Below, one piece after another: positions 16,643-25,431 of a stretch of 64,000 nt of DNA. Numbering within the stretch: position 1 is the first letter of the stretch; every line of letters starts with the position of its first letter. This DNA comes from SIG603 sp963621245 (GTDB lineage Bacteria; Bacillota; Clostridia; Oscillospirales; Acutalibacteraceae): contig CAVFCW010000002.1 of assembly GCA_963621245.1 (NCBI GenBank), positions 62,001 through 126,000 of the forward strand, given 5' to 3'. A program made the position numbers and the translations under genes. Under the pieces are notes generated by a model. It saw only the letters and a list, made by a program, of their open reading frames with translations, was not told the DNA's origin and did not search any database.

Positions 16643-18381
16643 TTTGCACTCACTTCCTTTCCCCAGTTTTCAAGCGACATCTGACAGTCATAAAGATGCT
16701 TGTAATCACTGCCGTTTTTCATCAAAGCCTCGTGATTTCCGCTCTCTTTAATCTCTCCGTCCTTTAAGAAATAAATCATATCGGAATCAACAACATTTGC
16801 AAGTCTGTGCGAAATGAGAAGAACTGTTTTTCTCTTTGCAAGCTCGTGAATCACTTGCATGATAAGCTCTTCACTCTCGGTGTCGATATTGGACGCCGCC
16901 TCGTCAAAGATAAATATATCTGCGTCCTCTCTCAAAAGTGCCCTTGCGATAACAAGCCTCTGGCACTGACCGCCCGAAAGGTTGCTTCCCTTTTCGAGAA
17001 GCTTTGTTTTGAGTCCGTCCTGAGTTTCGAGGAATCCCAAAAGATTCACCTTTTTGAGCACCGACTTCATCTCTTCATCGCTTGCGTTCGGCTTAGCCAT
17101 TCTAAGATTATCTTCAACGGTTCCCTTGAAAATATAACTGTTGTGTCTCACCAAAACAATTCTCTTCATAAGATCGGATTCGTTCACTTTTGAGAGTTCT
17201 TTTCCGCCTACTGTTATATTACCTGTGTAGCCATGATTTGTGCCCGCAAGTATGCCGGCAATCGTGCTTTTTCCGCATCCCGATTCACCGACCAGCGACA
17301 CAAAGCTTCCGCTCGGCAAAGTAAGATTAATCCCCTTGAGAATCTCTCTTTCCTCTTCATAAGAGAAATGAACGTCTGAGAACGAAACATCAAGATTTCC
17401 CTCGGGTAAGTTTTCCGTTCCGCTCTGTGGTTCGGGAAGATCGAGAATTTTAAAAATCTTATCACTTGCCGCCATGCCGTTCATCGCTATATGGAAAAAC
17501 GAACCCAAAAGTCTGAGCGGCAAAAAGAATTCGCTTGCCAAAAGAACAATGCAAAGCGTTCCCGACAATGTGATGTTGCCCTTTAAAAATTCAGAGACCG
17601 CAACAGCCATTCCGACTGCCGCACCGCCGTAAGCGACAATATCCATTACGCTTGTGGAATTAAGTTGCATTGTGAGAACCTTCATGGTTATCTTTCTGAA
17701 GTTCTGCGATTGGACGTCCATCTCCTCGGCTTTTTGCTCGTCAGCCTGATATATTTTGAGAGTTGTAAGTCCCTGAAGATTTTCAAGGAAAGAATCACCC
17801 AGTCCCGTGTACACGCTCCAATATTTATTTAAAAGTCGCTTTGCTATTTTTTGAACGACAACAATCGAGATTGGAATGAGCGGAACGCAAATCAAAAGAA
17901 CAATACTCGATTTAAGGCTCACTCTGCTTAAAATGACAAACAGCGTGAGCGGTGCAATCAAGCTGTAAAAAAGCTGAGGAAGATACTTTCCGAAATAGGT
18001 TTCGAGCTGTTCAACGCCCTCACCCGAAACCTGAACCACCTCGCTCGATGCAACCTGTTCGCTGTAAGAAGCGCCGAGGCGAAGCATTTTATCGTAGATT
18101 TTCTCACGAAGTATGCGCTTTACGTCCGCACTTGCAAGATAAGAAGATTTTGCTCCCATTTTCTCGCAGACAAAACGAACAGCCACAACCGCCGCAAGAA
18201 TAATCAGTGTGCGTACAATCATTGCGGAACTTAAATTTGAACCAAGCACATTTTGGAGCAAATCGGCAATGGTGAATACCGCCGTCACCTGCGCCATGAG
18301 GGAAATCCACTGCCACAAAACGACAAACACGATGTATTTTTTAGCGTGAGACAATAAACTCACAAGTCTTGTTTTTATCAT
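16639..18381 (-). CDS. ABC transporter, CydD-like fused permease/ATPase
   Basis: 580 residues: an N-terminal six-helix permease (to about 310), then the ATPase with Walker A GESGCGKST, signature LSGGQCQRLVIARAL, Walker B IFIFDEAASNID and SHRLA. The glutamate after Walker B is present. Start overlaps the ygbA stop by four bases and its own stop overlaps the next ABC half likewise, so the three are coupled. Partner of the CydC-like half. No cytochrome bd genes (cydAB) are in the window, so a role in oxidase assembly is not supported here. Confidence 0.88.
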   Translation of the reverse strand: MIKTRLVSLLSHAKKYIVFVVLWQWISLMAQVTAVFTIADLLQNVLGSNLSSAMIVRTLIILAAVVAVRFVCEKMGAKSSYLASADVKRILREKIYDKMLRLGASYSEQVASSEVVQVSGEGVEQLETYFGKYLPQLFYSLIAPLTLFVILSRVSLKSSIVLLICVPLIPISIVVVQKIAKRLLNKYWSVYTGLGDSFLENLQGLTTLKIYQADEQKAEEMDVQSQNFRKITMKVLTMQLNSTSVMDIVAYGGAAVGMAVAVSEFLKGNITLSGTLCIVLLASEFFLPLRLLGSFFHIAMNGMAASDKIFKILDLPEPQSGTENLPEGNLDVSFSDVHFSYEEEREILKGINLTLPSGSFVSLVGESGCGKSTIAGILAGTNHGYTGNITVGGKELSKVNESDLMKRIVLVRHNSYIFKGTVEDNLRMAKPNASDEEMKSVLKKVNLLGFLETQDGLKTKLLEKGSNLSGGQCQRLVIARALLREDADIFIFDEAASNIDTESEELIMQVIHELAKRKTVLLISHRLANVVDSDMIYFLKDGEIKESGNHEALMKNGSDYKHLYDCQMSLENWGKEVSAK

Positions 18382-18740
18382 TTTTTACCTGCATCCCCTT
18401 TCTGATTTTTCTTTTCTATCTTAGAGCAAATCAAATGCCAAAATGCGAGAATCGGATGATAAAAAATCATTCTGGGACCAGAAAAACGCATCACTTTGCG
18501 TATTTCCTCACGCATTTGCGGCTTGTAGCAATGCACGGTGCAATTGGCACAAAAGGTCTTTTGAGCCATAAACGGGCACTTTTCGCTCCTCATTCTCGCA
18601 TAGTCCGACAAACTTTTGCAATCTGGGCAAAGCCCTCCGTGCTTTTTGTAATCGTCCCTGTGATTTTTTCGGCAGTATAGCCGTATCATCTCATCGACTA
18701 CAAACTGTTCTTTTTTCCTCTTTTTCTCGATTTTATCCAA
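18378..18740 (-). CDS. ygbA: YgbA-like cysteine-rich protein (nitrous oxide-stimulated promoter family)
   Basis: 120 residues matching the YgbA family: the N-terminal VVDEMIRLYCRKNH block is characteristic, followed by a cysteine set (Cys23, GLCPDC at 38/41, KCPF at 55, FCANCTVHC at 64/67/71) and YKPQMREEIRKVMRFSGPRM. In E. coli ygbA is induced by nitrosative stress and linked to recovery from NO; the biochemistry is unsettled. The cysteines suggest metal or Fe-S binding (inference). It starts 2 bases after the ybaN stop and overlaps the CydD-like start. Confidence 0.85.
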   Translation of the reverse strand: MDKIEKKRKKEQFVVDEMIRLYCRKNHRDDYKKHGGLCPDCKSLSDYARMRSEKCPFMAQKTFCANCTVHCYKPQMREEIRKVMRFSGPRMIFYHPILAFWHLICSKIEKKNQKGDAGKK

Positions 18741-18742
18741 GC

Positions 18743-19144
18743 TTACACAACCTCCGTTTCTTCATTCGACGGGCTAATCGTCTTAATGCGAATAAAGAAA
18801 TATAATATATGACACACCCACACGACAGCAATACAAATTCTGCCTATCGGAGCATTTTTCATGCATATAAAGCCCACAAGCATAACTGCCGTGACCATTC
18901 CTATTATTTTCAGCTTTGTCGGAAGCGTCATGGCTCTTTGTTTAACAAAACTGTCAAGATGCCTTTTATATAGCTTTGTTCCGACAAACCAATCGTGCAG
19001 TCTCTGCGAGCTTTTCGCAAAGCAAAAAAGCGTAGCCATGTAAAATGGCACTGTCGGCAAAATGGGCAGAACAACGCCGATTGTTCCGAGCGCAAGGCAA
19101 ACAAATCCAAGCACGGCAAAAAATATTCTTATCGGATTTCTCAT
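18743..19144 (-). CDS. ybaN: YbaN-family (DUF454) small membrane protein
   Basis: 133 residues. Hydrophobic segments near residues 5-40, 80-95 and 100-118; the family core LGTIGVVLPILPTVPFYMA is clear, followed by FAKSSQRLHDWF and an HLDSF-like loop. An inner-membrane protein of unknown function. Preceded by AAGGAG. First gene of a four-gene operon with ygbA and the CydDC-like transporter, which ties it to whatever stress that operon serves. Confidence 0.88.
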   Translation of the reverse strand: MRNPIRIFFAVLGFVCLALGTIGVVLPILPTVPFYMATLFCFAKSSQRLHDWFVGTKLYKRHLDSFVKQRAMTLPTKLKIIGMVTAVMLVGFICMKNAPIGRICIAVVWVCHILYFFIRIKTISPSNEETEVV

Positions 19145-19193
19145 CTTCTTTCTCCTTATTGATTTCTTCGTTACCTATAACTAACCTCATCTT

Positions 19194-19232
19194 AAAACAA
19201 AATCTGTCGAATCCGCAGAAGCGACAGATTTT
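19194..19232 (-). terminator. Terminator of asnS
   Basis: AAAATCTGTCG/CGACAGATTTT perfect 11-bp stem with a 12-base loop, then GTTTTAAG on the minus strand. Confidence 0.85.
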
Positions 19233-19249
19233 AAAATTCTCTGTTTGTA

Positions 19250-20644
19250 TCAGAATTCAGCCGAACCTGTTGTTCTCGGGAACGGAAGAACGTCTCTGAT
19301 GTTGGAAATACCCGTGAGATACATAATCATTCTCTCGAATCCGAGACCAAAGCCCGCATGCTTTGTGCTGCCGTAACGGCGAAGATCGAGATACCACCAG
19401 TAGTCCTCTTCCTTAAGTCCGAGCTCGTGAATTCTGTCGAGAAGAAGATCGAGTCTCTCCTCTCTCTGAGAACCGCCGACAATCTCGCCGATTCCCGGAA
19501 CAAGAAGATCTACTGCGGCAACAGTCTTGCCGTCCTCGTTTGCTCTCATGTAGAAAGCCTTAATCTCCTTGGGATAATCGGTAACGAATGTTGGCTTCTT
19601 GAAATACTGCTCTGTGAGATATCTCTCATGCTCTGTCTGGAGATCCGAACCCCACTCAACTTTATACTCAAACTTGTCGTTGTTCTTCTTGAGAATCTCA
19701 ACAGCCTCAGTGTAAGAAACTCTTGCAAAGTCGGAAGAAGCAACGTGGATAAGTCTGTCCTTAAGTCCCTTGTCAACAAAGGAGTTGCAGAAATCGATGT
19801 CCTGAGGGCAGTGCTCCATGACATAATTGATAACAAACTTAATCATGCTCTCGATGTACTGCATATCGTCCTCGAGATCGCAGAAAGCCATTTCAGGCTC
19901 AATCATCCAGAACTCTGCGGCATGGCGCTGAGTGTAGCTCTTCTCTGCACGGAATGTCGGGCCGAAAGTATAGATTTTTCCGAAAGCCTGAGCGAAAGTC
20001 TCGCCCTCGAGCTGACCGGAAACCGTGAGGCTTGTCTTCTTGCCGAAGAAGTCCTCGCTGTAATCGACAGAACCGTCGTCCTTTCTCGGAACGTTGTCAA
20101 AATCAAGAGTTGTTACCTGGAACATCTCGCCAGCACCCTCTGCGTCGCTGACGCTGATAAGCGGTGTGTGAGCATAAACAAATCCCTGCTCCTGGAAGAA
20201 CTTGTGAATGGCATAAGCGGCAGTTGAACGAACTCTGAAAGCAGCCGAGAAAAGGTTTGTTCTCGGTCTTAGGTGAGCGATTGTTCTCAAATACTCAACC
20301 GTGTGTCTCTTGGGCTGAAGCGGATAATCGGGAGTGCTTGCGCCCTCGACTGTAATCTGCTCGGCGTGAATCTCAAACGGCTGTTTTGCGCCGAGAGTCT
20401 CGAGAACGGTACCGACAACGACTAAAGCCGCACCGACGTTCTGAGCGGAAATCTCGGCATAATTTGAGAGTTTATCAGCCTCAAACACAATCTGAACGCC
20501 CTTGAAACAAGAGCCGTCGTTGAGGTCGATAAAGCCGAATGCTTTTTGTGCACGTATATTTCTTGCCCAGCCGGCTACGGTAACGGATTTATCCTTGTAT
20601 TCCGATATATCGGCATAGAGCTTAGATATTTCAGTTCTTTTCAT
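19250..20644 (-). CDS. asnS: Asparaginyl-tRNA synthetase
   Basis: Charges tRNA-Asn; cytosolic class IIb synthetase, 464 residues from MKRTEISKLYADISEYKD, normal length. An N-terminal OB-fold anticodon-binding domain (VTVAGWARNIRAQKAFGFI) is followed by the class II core: motif 2 FRAEKSYTQRHAAEFWMIEPE and motif 3 GFGLGFERMIMYLTG, ending DVLPFPRTTGSAEF. The chosen ATG follows AAAGGA; an in-frame ATG 12 codons upstream is less likely. Monocistronic with its own promoter and terminator. Confidence 0.97.
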   Translation of the reverse strand: MKRTEISKLYADISEYKDKSVTVAGWARNIRAQKAFGFIDLNDGSCFKGVQIVFEADKLSNYAEISAQNVGAALVVVGTVLETLGAKQPFEIHAEQITVEGASTPDYPLQPKRHTVEYLRTIAHLRPRTNLFSAAFRVRSTAAYAIHKFFQEQGFVYAHTPLISVSDAEGAGEMFQVTTLDFDNVPRKDDGSVDYSEDFFGKKTSLTVSGQLEGETFAQAFGKIYTFGPTFRAEKSYTQRHAAEFWMIEPEMAFCDLEDDMQYIESMIKFVINYVMEHCPQDIDFCNSFVDKGLKDRLIHVASSDFARVSYTEAVEILKKNNDKFEYKVEWGSDLQTEHERYLTEQYFKKPTFVTDYPKEIKAFYMRANEDGKTVAAVDLLVPGIGEIVGGSQREERLDLLLDRIHELGLKEEDYWWYLDLRRYGSTKHAGFGLGFERMIMYLTGISNIRDVLPFPRTTGSAEF

Positions 20645-20681
20645 AGTGTATAATCCTTTCAGCGAAACAATATCTTTCATA

Positions 20682-20710
20682 ATAATACACGCTTATCGAC
20701 TTATTTGCAA
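20682..20710 (-). promoter_or_regulatory. Probable asnS promoter
   Basis: Minus strand TTGCAA, 17 bases, TATTAT, about 40 bases upstream of the asnS start. Confidence 0.55.
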
Positions 20711-20862
20711 GCAAAATAAAGTTTTATGCTTCGATTGAATTTAAAGCAATTATTGCATTCTCATTGAGAAACTTTCATTAAGCAAGCTTTCTTCGATTGC
20801 AACAACTCCTCCACTGCCGTTAACAGATGTGTTGTGATTGTCTTTTAATTTTAAGGTTATAT

Positions 20863-20911
20863 CCGCAAAAGTGTCTTGAATTTAAAAGTTTTGCGGTTTT
20901 TATTCGCAAAA
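20863..20911 (+). repeat. Three-part inverted repeat ahead of the DUF4143 ATPase promoter
   Basis: CCGCAAAA (20863), TTTTGCGG (20889) and CGCAAAA (20905). The middle copy can pair with either flank. The first pairing is followed by TTTTTATT and looks like a plus-strand terminator, although no plus-strand gene lies upstream. It ends just before the ATPase promoter, so it may instead be an operator. Confidence 0.5.
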
Positions 20912-20914
20912 TAA

Positions 20915-20943
20915 TTGATTTTTCGCTATAATTGCGATACAAT
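20915..20943 (+). promoter_or_regulatory. Probable promoter of the DUF4143 ATPase gene
   Basis: TTGATT, 17 bases, TACAAT, ending about 23 bases before the start codon, so the leader is very short. Confidence 0.65.
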
Positions 20944-20966
20944 TTTATAAAACGGAGGTGATTACA

Positions 20967-22178
20967 GTGATTTACAGACCTTTATATGTAAATAAGATTA
21001 TGGCTTATGTAGATACACCATTTGTAAAAATTCTGACGGGAGTACGCCGCTGCGGAAAGTCAACTATTCTGAAAATGATTATGGAGCAGCTTAAAACACA
21101 GCGTGACATTCCTGATGAACGAATTATCAGCTGCCGCTACGACTCGATGGAATACGAGGATATAACAGTAAAAGAAATGTATGCTGATTTGAAATCTCGG
21201 CTTTCTCAGAACGGAAAGACCTATCTGTTTCTTGATGAAGTTCAGGAAATCAACGGTTGGGAAAAAGTTGTAAATTCTCTGGCATCGGATTTTGATGTTG
21301 ATCTGTACGTTACAGGCTCCAACTCTCGAATGATGTCCTCTGAAATTTCAACCTATCTTACAGGAAGATATATCTCGTTCCGCATTTACACCTTGTCCTT
21401 TGAAGAGTACCTGACTTTTAAAAAGCAGTACACCGATGTTGCCGACGTCAAAACAGAACTTGCAAATTATGTTCGTTTAGGCGGATTTCCCGCAACTCAC
21501 TTACAAGCGTATTCTCAGGACGAAATCTATACTATCGTTCGTGACATTTACAACTCCACGATTTTTTCTGATATTGTCAAACGCAATCAGGTAAAAAAAG
21601 TCGACCAGTTAGAACGGGTTGTAAAATATACCTTTAACAATGTCGGCAATACTTTCTCGGCAAAATCCATCTCAAACTATCTGAAAGCCAAAAACCGTGC
21701 ACTGGACAACGAAACGGTTTACGCATACTTGGAAAAACTTGAAAAAGCATATCTACTTCACCGTTGCTCCCGATTTGACTTACAGGGCAAAGAAATTTTG
21801 AAAACGCAAGAAAAATTCTATCTTGCGGATACAGCTTTGAGATACAGTGTTATCGGCTACAACTCCGACAGTGTGGCGTCTAGCCTCGAGAATGTTGTCT
21901 ACGTAGAGCTTTGCCGCAGAGGCTATACCGTCAATGTCGGTAAATTCGGTAACTATGAAATTGACTTCGTTGCATCGCGGCAAAATGAAAAGCTCTACGT
22001 GCAAGTAACTCTTGAGCTTAGTTCTGTTGAAACAAAAAAACGCGAATATGAGCGCTTGCTCGAAATACACGACAACTACCCCAAATATGTTCTTACAACA
22101 GATGAGTTCTCGGGAGGAAACTACGAGGGAATCAAAATCATGCACATTGCTGACTTTCTGTTAAGCTCGGAATATTAA
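20967..22178 (+). CDS. ATP-binding protein with AAA_14 and DUF4143 domains
   Basis: 403 residues from a GTG start. The strong site GGAGGTGAT ends 4 bases before it; the upstream in-frame GTG is inside that site and is rejected. AAA_14 ATPase at the N-terminus: Walker A GVRRCGKST, Walker B TYLFLDEVQEI, then sensor-like LYVTGSNSRMMS. The C-terminal DUF4143 part reads LENVVYVELCRRGYTV and EIDFVASRQN, a restriction-endonuclease-like E/D-x-K arrangement ending LYVQVT. The family is widespread and mobile-looking in anaerobes; its function is unknown, with links to toxin or defence roles unproven. Single gene with own promoter and terminator. Confidence 0.88.
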   Translation: MIYRPLYVNKIMAYVDTPFVKILTGVRRCGKSTILKMIMEQLKTQRDIPDERIISCRYDSMEYEDITVKEMYADLKSRLSQNGKTYLFLDEVQEINGWEKVVNSLASDFDVDLYVTGSNSRMMSSEISTYLTGRYISFRIYTLSFEEYLTFKKQYTDVADVKTELANYVRLGGFPATHLQAYSQDEIYTIVRDIYNSTIFSDIVKRNQVKKVDQLERVVKYTFNNVGNTFSAKSISNYLKAKNRALDNETVYAYLEKLEKAYLLHRCSRFDLQGKEILKTQEKFYLADTALRYSVIGYNSDSVASSLENVVYVELCRRGYTVNVGKFGNYEIDFVASRQNEKLYVQVTLELSSVETKKREYERLLEIHDNYPKYVLTTDEFSGGNYEGIKIMHIADFLLSSEY

Positions 22179-22182
22179 ACTT

Positions 22183-22212
22183 AAAAATGCTCGTTTTGCG
22201 AGCATTTTTCTT
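22183..22212 (+). terminator. Terminator of the DUF4143 ATPase gene
   Basis: ATGCTCG/CGAGCAT stem with a five-base loop, followed by TTTTTCTTTTT. Confidence 0.85.
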
Positions 22213-22241
22213 TTTGGCATTAAATTAAACCATTCAAAAAC

Positions 22242-22270
22242 AAAAAAGAGGGACGAAATTTTCGTCCCTC
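22242..22270 (-). terminator. Terminator of the clostripain-family gene
   Basis: GAGGGACGAA/TTCGTCCCTC stem, followed by TTTTTTG on the minus strand; convergent with the preceding terminator. Confidence 0.85.
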
Positions 22271-22303
22271 CCGTTTGTGTTTGTTGAGTTTTAACTTTTC
22301 GGA

Positions 22304-24850
22304 TTAATAAGCGCTTCCTACAAAGTCTTCGTTCACACTCTGATCTGTGACCTTGCCGCCGCTTATTGTCTGCTCGACAACGCCGGAATAGTACTTGTCG
22401 CCTCGAATATCTGTGAGAACAACAGAGTTGAGATATGTTCCGTCTGAAATTTTGCTCATAGCAACCTTTGTAAGATTGCCGTAAGTAACGGTCTCGCCGT
22501 AATCCTTTGTTACGCTTCCGTCTTTTCCGTTGTAAACATCGTAGATAGGAGTAATCTTATCGCCGCCGTCGATCTGAACGGTCTGCTTTGCGGAAACATA
22601 AGCAGAAGATGCATTATCCTCGCTTGTGTATGCGGTAGCGCCGGTTATGTTTGCCTCACCCGTAGTCTTATCGTAAGAAATAAGGAGATAATAGTTTGTC
22701 GAGTTAATCAGTACAGGGCTTCTGTAAGAAACACTGTTCTCAGTCTCTGAAATGATTTCGGTGTAAAGCGGCTGACCGTTGATTGCAATCCACTTTCCGT
22801 CAAAGTTTGTGTTGACGACAGCGTTTGAATCAATTTTAGCGGACGCACTCTCACCGTAATATGTGATTGTAGCATCATCCTCGTCATACTTACCGATTTC
22901 GATGTTAGCCTTCTGAGCATTTGTCTTCTGACCATCGGTAAGCTGAATGCTGAAGTCGTTTTCGCCGAGGTTTATCTCGTTGGCTGTGAACTTTTTGAGC
23001 TCGTCTGTATTAATGACCTGTGCTGTGCCGTAACCCTTTTCTTTTACATAGTCCTGATATTCGTCATTGAGGCAACCCGCAATCTTGTAGTAATAAAGTG
23101 CGTTTGTTGCTGTATCGTCAGAAACAGAATTGATGTATTTAAGGAAGTACTGCATGCCACCGACGCCGGCGATTGTAACAGGCATGTAAATGCTGATACC
23201 TTCGGAATCCGAGAGATATCCGCTCTCACGGTGATAAAGAACCGCATTATTGAGGTTATCAAGAACCTTCTGGCATTCATCGGGGTAATACTCTGAAAGT
23301 GCGTCCATGTAGTTTCCAAGGTCAATCGTGTTGCATACTCGGTAAGCTGTCTCGGCATATCTTGTGGAATCTTCCGCAGCCGCACCGACTGTAGAGAGCA
23401 CGCTTATATCCTTTACGGCGTCCTTGAGAACCGCCTCATTGAGCTCGCAATATGAATTGTATGTATCCTCAGCCGCATTGATATCGATAACGGAGAATGC
23501 AACGTCCATAGCAAGCAATTCTTTTGTGTTTACTCTCCAAGTCACGTAATAATCGATAAAAGAGTCTGCAACGGTCTCGCCTATTTCTGCGGGGCTCATT
23601 GTCGGATCATCAGTCATTGCCTGAAGATAAGCTGTGTGATCCCAACCGTCACCGGGTTCAACCTCTTCTGAGCCTAAAAGATACTTGCCGTAACCGTAAA
23701 GTGAATGAGCAACCTCTGTCGAACCCATAAGGCAAGCATCAAAGCCGATAATATCGTAGTGTGGATTTTCGGGGTCTTCCTTGTAGTTTGCCGCAAAAGC
23801 GGATTCGATGTCCTTCATGGTCATTCCGCTGCCGAAAATATCGTCGACGCCGTAACCGAATGCGCCTGCACCGTGATCCCAAAGAACAATCATCTTGTGA
23901 TCTGACGGATAATTTTCATCGCAGTATTTCATGAAGTCCGCAAGAGTGTTGGGATCGCATGAATCCTGGAGAGCCATGTTTTCAACCTCTTTGAAAACGC
24001 CGTTCTTGTACTCAAAACGCTGAGTTTTGTTCGGGTTAATTATAGAGGTATCCCACTTTGTTGCACCGCCTGTCTGAATTACTATATTGATGTTATCGGA
24101 CCACTCATTACTTAAAATCTCGTTGATGTCGTTACTTGCAGCTCCGGTAGGAGTTTCAATTCCGCTGTAATCGGGAGTAACAGGAGTTACAGTCGGTTTA
24201 AACATATAATCGGGCATCTCAAGACCCTTGCTGTTTAACTCGCTGTTGTACTCTGCAATTGCCTCTGAGAACTCAACTGAAGATTTTGCACTGTTCTCTG
24301 CCTTTGCGTCAGATGTAAGCTCAAGAGTCATCGGAGAAAGCTCGCTCTGATAGCCGTCCTCAAGGTTAGAACCTACTATATAATAGCAGATAGTCCATGT
24401 CTCGTCCTCGCCGATTTTGTCAAGAGCGTCAATCTCTGCGGCGCCCTCTTCGTCACGTGCGGAATATTCGTAGATTTTTTCCTTGTCGACTGGGTTGTTC
24501 TTATTCGACAAGAAGAATGTATTCATAATTTTATACATAAGCGGCATTCCCGCCTGTGTCTGCAAGAATGCAAATCCGCTTCCGCCGACTATCGTAAGAA
24601 CCAAGACAACGGCAATCAGTTTTTTAAAGAAATAGTGCCAAAGTTTCAAAGGAAGAGGAGCATTTTTATATCTTGCTCTCTTCTTTTTTCTCTTAGCCTT
24701 TTTTGCAGCCTTTTTCTCGGCTTTTTCGAGCTTCATGTTGGCTTTGTCCTGTTTCCAAAGCTCCTTTTTTAACTGTCTTTTTGATTTTGGCGGTTCGGGA
24801 GTCGGAGTCTGAGCCGCTTGAGTAACCTCGATTTTCTTTTCTTCGTCCAT
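22304..24850 (-). CDS. Membrane-anchored clostripain-family (C11) cysteine protease
   Basis: 848 residues. Residues 1-76 are cytoplasmic, very rich in Lys/Glu with a run of KKxxKKAKRKKK type; one membrane helix (about 78-97) follows; the rest is extracytoplasmic. The C11 catalytic dyad is visible: His326 in IVLWDHGAGAFGYG and Cys373 in IIGFDACLMGSTEVA. The remainder (about 500-848) is beta-rich with no recognised domain. C11 proteases cleave after basic residues and many self-activate; the substrate is unknown. Single gene; AAGAAAGGA ribosome site. A 10-bp palindrome TTAACGTTAA lies upstream at 24912. The long charged cytoplasmic tail is unusual. Confidence 0.86.
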   Translation of the reverse strand: MDEEKKIEVTQAAQTPTPEPPKSKRQLKKELWKQDKANMKLEKAEKKAAKKAKRKKKRARYKNAPLPLKLWHYFFKKLIAVVLVLTIVGGSGFAFLQTQAGMPLMYKIMNTFFLSNKNNPVDKEKIYEYSARDEEGAAEIDALDKIGEDETWTICYYIVGSNLEDGYQSELSPMTLELTSDAKAENSAKSSVEFSEAIAEYNSELNSKGLEMPDYMFKPTVTPVTPDYSGIETPTGAASNDINEILSNEWSDNINIVIQTGGATKWDTSIINPNKTQRFEYKNGVFKEVENMALQDSCDPNTLADFMKYCDENYPSDHKMIVLWDHGAGAFGYGVDDIFGSGMTMKDIESAFAANYKEDPENPHYDIIGFDACLMGSTEVAHSLYGYGKYLLGSEEVEPGDGWDHTAYLQAMTDDPTMSPAEIGETVADSFIDYYVTWRVNTKELLAMDVAFSVIDINAAEDTYNSYCELNEAVLKDAVKDISVLSTVGAAAEDSTRYAETAYRVCNTIDLGNYMDALSEYYPDECQKVLDNLNNAVLYHRESGYLSDSEGISIYMPVTIAGVGGMQYFLKYINSVSDDTATNALYYYKIAGCLNDEYQDYVKEKGYGTAQVINTDELKKFTANEINLGENDFSIQLTDGQKTNAQKANIEIGKYDEDDATITYYGESASAKIDSNAVVNTNFDGKWIAINGQPLYTEIISETENSVSYRSPVLINSTNYYLLISYDKTTGEANITGATAYTSEDNASSAYVSAKQTVQIDGGDKITPIYDVYNGKDGSVTKDYGETVTYGNLTKVAMSKISDGTYLNSVVLTDIRGDKYYSGVVEQTISGGKVTDQSVNEDFVGSAY

Positions 24851-25101
24851 TTTTGTTTCCTTTCTTGATTAGGTTTTTACCTTTCGGTTGTTGATTACGG
24901 AACAAGTATACTTAACGTTAAGGGACATTTAACGGACAAGTTTTTGTCCCCCATGATTTTCAACTTATTTCGCATCTTTAGGTAAATAAATATTCTCCCC
25001 AATTAATTCATTTATATCATACATTATTTATATACTCAATAGCAGTTTTATATAAAAAATCAACTTTTTCTGTCAAATTGATGTTTGTTAAAAATAATAG
25101 C

Positions 25102-25128
25102 AAAAAAAGGAACGGTGCGTACCGTTCC
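25102..25128 (-). terminator. Second, distal hairpin after tRNA-Ser
   Basis: GGAACGGT/ACCGTTCC stem, GCGT-type loop, then TTTTTTT on the minus strand. It lies downstream of the first tRNA terminator with no gene between, so it is a backup terminator. Confidence 0.7.
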
Positions 25129-25146
25129 CAAAAACTTTTATCACAA

Positions 25147-25182
25147 AACAAAAAAAGAGATAAGCACTAAGCTTATCTCTTT
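25147..25182 (-). terminator. Terminator of tRNA-Ser
   Basis: AAAGAGATAAGC/GCTTATCTCTTT perfect 12-bp stem with a five-base loop, followed by a run of T on the minus strand, two bases after the encoded CCA. Confidence 0.88.
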
Positions 25183-25184
25183 GC

Positions 25185-25270
25185 TGGCGCAGAGGATGCG
25201 ACTCGAACGCACAATGCATTGCTGCACACCACATTTCCAATGTGGCTCCTTACCATTAGAATACCTCTGC
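25185..25270 (-). tRNA. tRNA-Ser (anticodon GGA)
   Basis: Acceptor arms GCAGAGG/CCTCTGC with discriminator G and encoded CCA. Anticodon stem CCACA/TGTGG closes the loop TTGGAAA, giving anticodon GGA. The long variable arm (GTGCAGCAATGCAT region) is typical of class II tRNAs. T-arm GTGCG-TTCGAGT-CGCAT. 86 bases including CCA. Reads UCC/UCU serine codons. Confidence 0.95.
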
Positions 25271-25289
25271 ATCTCTAATCGACTTGCTT

Positions 25290-25318
25290 ATTATACTAAA
25301 GTCGAAAGAAAAAATCAA
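25290..25318 (-). promoter_or_regulatory. Promoter of tRNA-Ser
   Basis: Minus strand TTGATT, 17 bases, TATAAT, about 20 bases before the mature 5' end. Confidence 0.8.
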
Positions 25319-25374
25319 GTGTTTTTTCAAAAAAATTTTTAAAGCGATATTTTTCCTTATCCCCCTCGTGTTTG

Positions 25375-25403
25375 TTGACTTTACAATCCGTTTGATACAT
25401 AAT
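25375..25403 (+). promoter_or_regulatory. Promoter of the isomerase-pepT-oxidoreductase operon
   Basis: TTGACT, 17 bases, CATAAT, about 28 bases before the first start codon. Confidence 0.7.
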
Positions 25404-25431
25404 GTTAATATCTTTTTGCAAGGAGGACTAT

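Noticed and set aside
19358..20227. A 289-codon plus-strand frame opposite asnS
   Set aside because: Shadow of a full class II synthetase; no start site or family features.
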